From assembly GCA_024404435.1 (NCBI GenBank), contig JAKSPW010000039.1, forward strand, positions 1 through 9,110: 9,110 nt of DNA. The letters are read 5' to 3'. Both the position numbers and the translations under genes were made by a program. Source of the DNA: Clostridia bacterium. GTDB lineage: Bacteria > Bacillota > Clostridia > Oscillospirales > CAG-272. The notes under the pieces are model-generated. The model was not told the origin of the DNA and did no database searches. It saw only the letters and a list, made by a program, of their open reading frames with translations. Numbering within the stretch: the first letter of the stretch is position 1; each line of letters starts with the position of its first letter. Positions 7,031 to 9,110 of the stretch are shown piece by piece.

Positions 7031-7059
7031 TTCACTTTTTGCTTTTTTTGTGTTATAAT
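7031..7059 (+). promoter_or_regulatory. Predicted sigma-A promoter of the acetyltransferase gene
   Basis: A perfect -10 box TATAAT (7054-7059) has an extended TG at 7051-7052 and a partial -35 box TTCACT (7031-7036) with a 17-base spacer. Transcription would start near 7066, giving a leader of only about 18 nt with the ribosome binding site GGAGG at 7073-7077. It is divergent from the tRNA promoter, in an AT-rich stretch. Confidence 0.75.
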
Positions 7060-7083
7060 TGTTATATAAAACGGAGGTATGAC

Positions 7084-7650
7084 ATGACCATCGAAGAAAA
7101 AATCGAAAAAATGCAGAGCGGAGAGACATATCTCCCGACTGACGAAGACATAATGGCACTTCAGCTCGACTGCCTTGAAAAGCAGTACGATTTCAACCTG
7201 ACGCGTCCGCACGAGCTCGAGCGCAGGGCGGAGCTTCTCCGCGAAATGTTCGCGGAGATCGGTGAAGACTGCTACGTCGAGCCGCCGCTTCACGCAAATT
7301 GGGCGGGCAGGCACGTCCATTTCGGGCGGAACGTCTACGCGAACTTCGGGCTGACGCTCGTTGACGACGCGCCGATCTACGTCGGAGACTACACGAAATT
7401 CGGTCCCAACGTGGTGATCGCGACCGCCTCTCATCCGCTCGATCCCGAGCTGCGCGAGAAGGCGTATCAGTCGAACAGGCCGGTTAAGATCGGCAGATGC
7501 TGCTGGCTCGGCGCCGGCGTGATCGTTCTCCCCGGCGTGACCATCGGAGACGGTGCCGTGATCGGCGCGGGCAGTGTCGTGACTCACGACATCCCCGCGA
7601 ACGTCGTCGCCGTCGGCAATCCCTGCAGGGTAATAAAGAGCGTAAAGTGA
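7084..7650 (+). CDS. Maltose/galactoside O-acetyltransferase-family enzyme (left-handed beta-helix)
   Basis: This 188-residue cytoplasmic enzyme should transfer acetyl from acetyl-CoA to a hydroxyl group of a sugar. The N-terminal Mac domain (EKMQSGETYLPTDEDI, then RAELLREMF at about 48-56) is followed by hexapeptide repeats that form a left-handed beta-helix trimer. The catalytic histidine is His117 in ATASHPLD. The late repeats IGRCCWLGAGVIVLPGVTIGDGAVIGAGSVVT and the ending VVAVGNPCRVIK (174-185) are typical of the LacA/Maa group. The length matches the family. GGAGG lies six bases before the ATG; the reading frame is open further upstream but that would cross the promoter. The substrate cannot be read from sequence. 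Next to a polysaccharide regulatory operon an envelope or exopolysaccharide sugar is possible, but general sugar acetylation is equally likely. Confidence 0.93.
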   Translation: MTIEEKIEKMQSGETYLPTDEDIMALQLDCLEKQYDFNLTRPHELERRAELLREMFAEIGEDCYVEPPLHANWAGRHVHFGRNVYANFGLTLVDDAPIYVGDYTKFGPNVVIATASHPLDPELREKAYQSNRPVKIGRCCWLGAGVIVLPGVTIGDGAVIGAGSVVTHDIPANVVAVGNPCRVIKSVK

Positions 7651-7678
7651 CGGCCAGATGAGAAAAGGAAAGGTTTAT

Positions 7679-9110
7679 ATGAAACGGATAACGGGATTTT
7701 TTCTCTGCATTATCATAGCCGTCGGCCTCGTCACCGTCCCCGCGCACACGTCGGACTATGACGGCCGTTATTGCCGAACGGCACTTGCGGAGCTCCCGAA
7801 GGGAGACGCGCTCTGCTATGCGTACGACGCGATGCTCACGGGCTTTCTCGCGCTTGACGGAAAGATTCCGCTCGACGTGGAGCGCGGGCTCACCTACGAC
7901 GACGTCGTCACGGTGGCGGAGGCTCTGCGGAGCGACTGTCCCGAGCCCTTCTGGCAGGCAGACGGTTTTTCGGTGTCCCTGAAGAGCGACGGCAGAGTCA
8001 GCGGCATCACGCCGAACTATGTCCACACGGCTGCCGAGGCAGAAGCGATGACGGCCCTCATGTCGCGGGAGGCCGATGAGATATGCGCTCTCGTTCACGG
8101 CACGGACGAGATGCAGATCGCGCTCGAACTCCACGACGCGCTCGCGCGTCGTGTGACGTACAACGAGGGCGAGGACGCGCACAACGCCTACGGCGCGCTC
8201 GTGAGAGGAGTCGCGGTCTGCGAGGGCTCCGCCCGCGCTTCTCAGTACCTGCTCCGCCGATTCGGCGTCGAGTCCGCAGTCGTAATCGGAGACAGCCGCG
8301 GCGGTGCTCACGCATGGAACCTCGTGTGCATCGACGGAGCGTGGGTGAACGTCGACGTGACGTGGGACGACGCGGGGGACAAGCTTTTTCACAGATACTT
8401 TGCCGTGAACGACGCGGTGATAAACGAGGATCACACGCGGGACGCCACGGCTTACGCGCTTCCCGCCTGCGTCGGGGAGGAGTATCCGTATTTCAAGGAA
8501 GGTTACAACCGCTTCGGGACGTTCTCCGTCGACACGCTTGCGGCTCTCATGTCGGAAAACTTCGTGTCGGGGACAGCCTACGCGGAGTTCCTTGTCGGCG
8601 ACTCCGACGCCTTCGCCGTATGGCTGTCGGGGCATTCGCGCGATCTGATGAGTGCGCTCGGGATGACGGGCAGCGTTTCATACGCCACGTCCGCGCTCGA
8701 GGGAGAGATGCATCTCACCTTCGGCTCGCACAAGCATACCGCGGGAACGTCTGACGGAAAGGCTGCGACGTGCACGGAGGACGGCTACGCCGGAAATTAC
8801 TACTGCACCTCGTGCGGAGCACTGTTCTCCGACGCGGCATGCTGCTTCGTCATCGACGACCTCGCCGCGTGGAGAGCGACCGACGGGCGAGTCGCGGCTT
8901 CGGGGCACAATTGGGACGGCGGCACCGTCGTCACCGAGCCGACCGAGACCGAAAAGGGAGTCATGCGTTTCACCTGCACGGAGTGCGGCGCGGAGCGGGA
9001 CGGGGAGATCCCCGTTAAGGAGAAAGAACCCGGTCCCGTCGAACCGACAAAGACGTTCATTGACGTGAGTGAGACCTCGTGGTTCAAGGGAGCCGTCGAC
9101 TACGTCGTGA
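7679..9110 (+). CDS. Secreted transglutaminase-like protein with Cys-rich repeats and SLH domain (truncated by window end)
   Basis: The frame is open from ATG 7679 to the window edge (477 codons) with no stop. A signal peptide covers about residues 1-23 (MKR, hydrophobic core, cleavage possibly after PAHT or near it). A transglutaminase-like cysteine peptidase fold follows, with the predicted triad Cys181 (GVAVCEGSARA), His211 (GGAHAWNLV) and Asp226 (VNVDVTWDD). Two Cys-rich repeats of the type TCTxxG...C..CG lie at about 351-383 and 408-444, common in Firmicute surface proteins. At 460 an SLH domain begins (FIDVSETSWFKGAVDYVV) and is cut off. The protein is probably displayed on the cell wall by SLH binding to a secondary wall polymer. 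AAAGG ends five bases before the ATG. It starts 28 bases after the acetyltransferase gene with no terminator between, so they may be cotranscribed. Whether it cross-links, cleaves or only binds peptide is unknown. Confidence 0.88.
   Translation, partial: MKRITGFFLCIIIAVGLVTVPAHTSDYDGRYCRTALAELPKGDALCYAYDAMLTGFLALDGKIPLDVERGLTYDDVVTVAEALRSDCPEPFWQADGFSVSLKSDGRVSGITPNYVHTAAEAEAMTALMSREADEICALVHGTDEMQIALELHDALARRVTYNEGEDAHNAYGALVRGVAVCEGSARASQYLLRRFGVESAVVIGDSRGGAHAWNLVCIDGAWVNVDVTWDDAGDKLFHRYFAVNDAVINEDHTRDATAYALPACVGEEYPYFKEGYNRFGTFSVDTLAALMSENFVSGTAYAEFLVGDSDAFAVWLSGHSRDLMSALGMTGSVSYATSALEGEMHLTFGSHKHTAGTSDGKAATCTEDGYAGNYYCTSCGALFSDAACCFVIDDLAAWRATDGRVAASGHNWDGGTVVTEPTETEKGVMRFTCTECGAERDGEIPVKEKEPGPVEPTKTFIDVSETSWFKGAVDYVV

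Noticed and set aside
6854..7069. Plus-strand 71-codon frame over the tRNA and promoters
   Set aside because: It overlaps the tRNA gene and both divergent promoters and has no plausible product.
7484..8635. Long minus-strand open frame (383 codons) opposite the acetyltransferase and SLH protein genes
   Set aside because: It spans two real plus-strand genes and the gap between them, is Arg/Val/Asp-rich without a motif, and reflects codon bias on the other strand.

Overview
The window looks like a chromosomal segment of a Clostridia-type Firmicute, probably an uncultured gut or rumen lineage. This is inferred, not shown. The reasons are strong GGAGG-type ribosome binding sites, near-consensus sigma-A promoters, GC-biased third codon positions combined with frequent AGA and ATA codons, CpsB/Wzz/BY-kinase genes of the Gram-positive layout, and a secreted protein that runs into an S-layer homology (SLH) domain. 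No IS element, phage gene or CRISPR array was seen.

Layout. (1) Positions 1-235 hold no gene I can support; they end in a hairpin with T-tracts on both sides (178-211). (2) A minus-strand pair, upp (uracil phosphoribosyltransferase, 1216-1851) and an RluA-family pseudouridine synthase (236-1216), overlaps by one base as TAATG. Its likely promoter is at 1955-1983. (3) A divergent plus-strand operon starts from a promoter near 2024-2052. It encodes a CpsB-type PHP tyrosine phosphatase (2111-2818), a membrane-anchored protein with three Ig-like DUF5011-style modules (2844-3683), and two tandem Wzz/BY-kinase fusions (3695-5089 and 5168-6700). It closes at a strong terminator (6701-6725). (4) Positions 6735-6873 carry three more hairpins. 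The last is a 29-position quasi-palindrome that joins the 3' end of a minus-strand tRNA-Gln(CTG) gene (6859-6929) to its own terminator and an inverted copy of the tRNA end. The tRNA has a perfect-consensus promoter (6942-6970). (5) Plus-strand genes follow: a MAT/GAT-family O-acetyltransferase (7084-7650), then a secreted transglutaminase-like protein with Cys-rich repeats and a C-terminal SLH domain, cut by the window end (7679 onward).

How the genes work together. The central operon is a complete tyrosine phosphorylation cycle for surface polysaccharide assembly: two kinases joined to their own Wzz membrane modules, both with tyrosine-rich tails, and the matching phosphatase. The unusual points are the duplicated kinase, an Ig-like extracellular protein placed between phosphatase and kinases, and the absence of any glycosyltransferase, flippase or polymerase gene before the terminator. 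The module may therefore act in trans on polysaccharide loci elsewhere. The following O-acetyltransferase and SLH-anchored protein fit a cell-envelope neighbourhood, but a link between them and the kinase operon is only inferred.

Nothing here is a clearly new defence or mobile system. The best leads are the Ig-like protein within the BY-kinase operon, the kinase tail repeat kept by selection at the protein level, and the tRNA-terminator quasi-palindrome.
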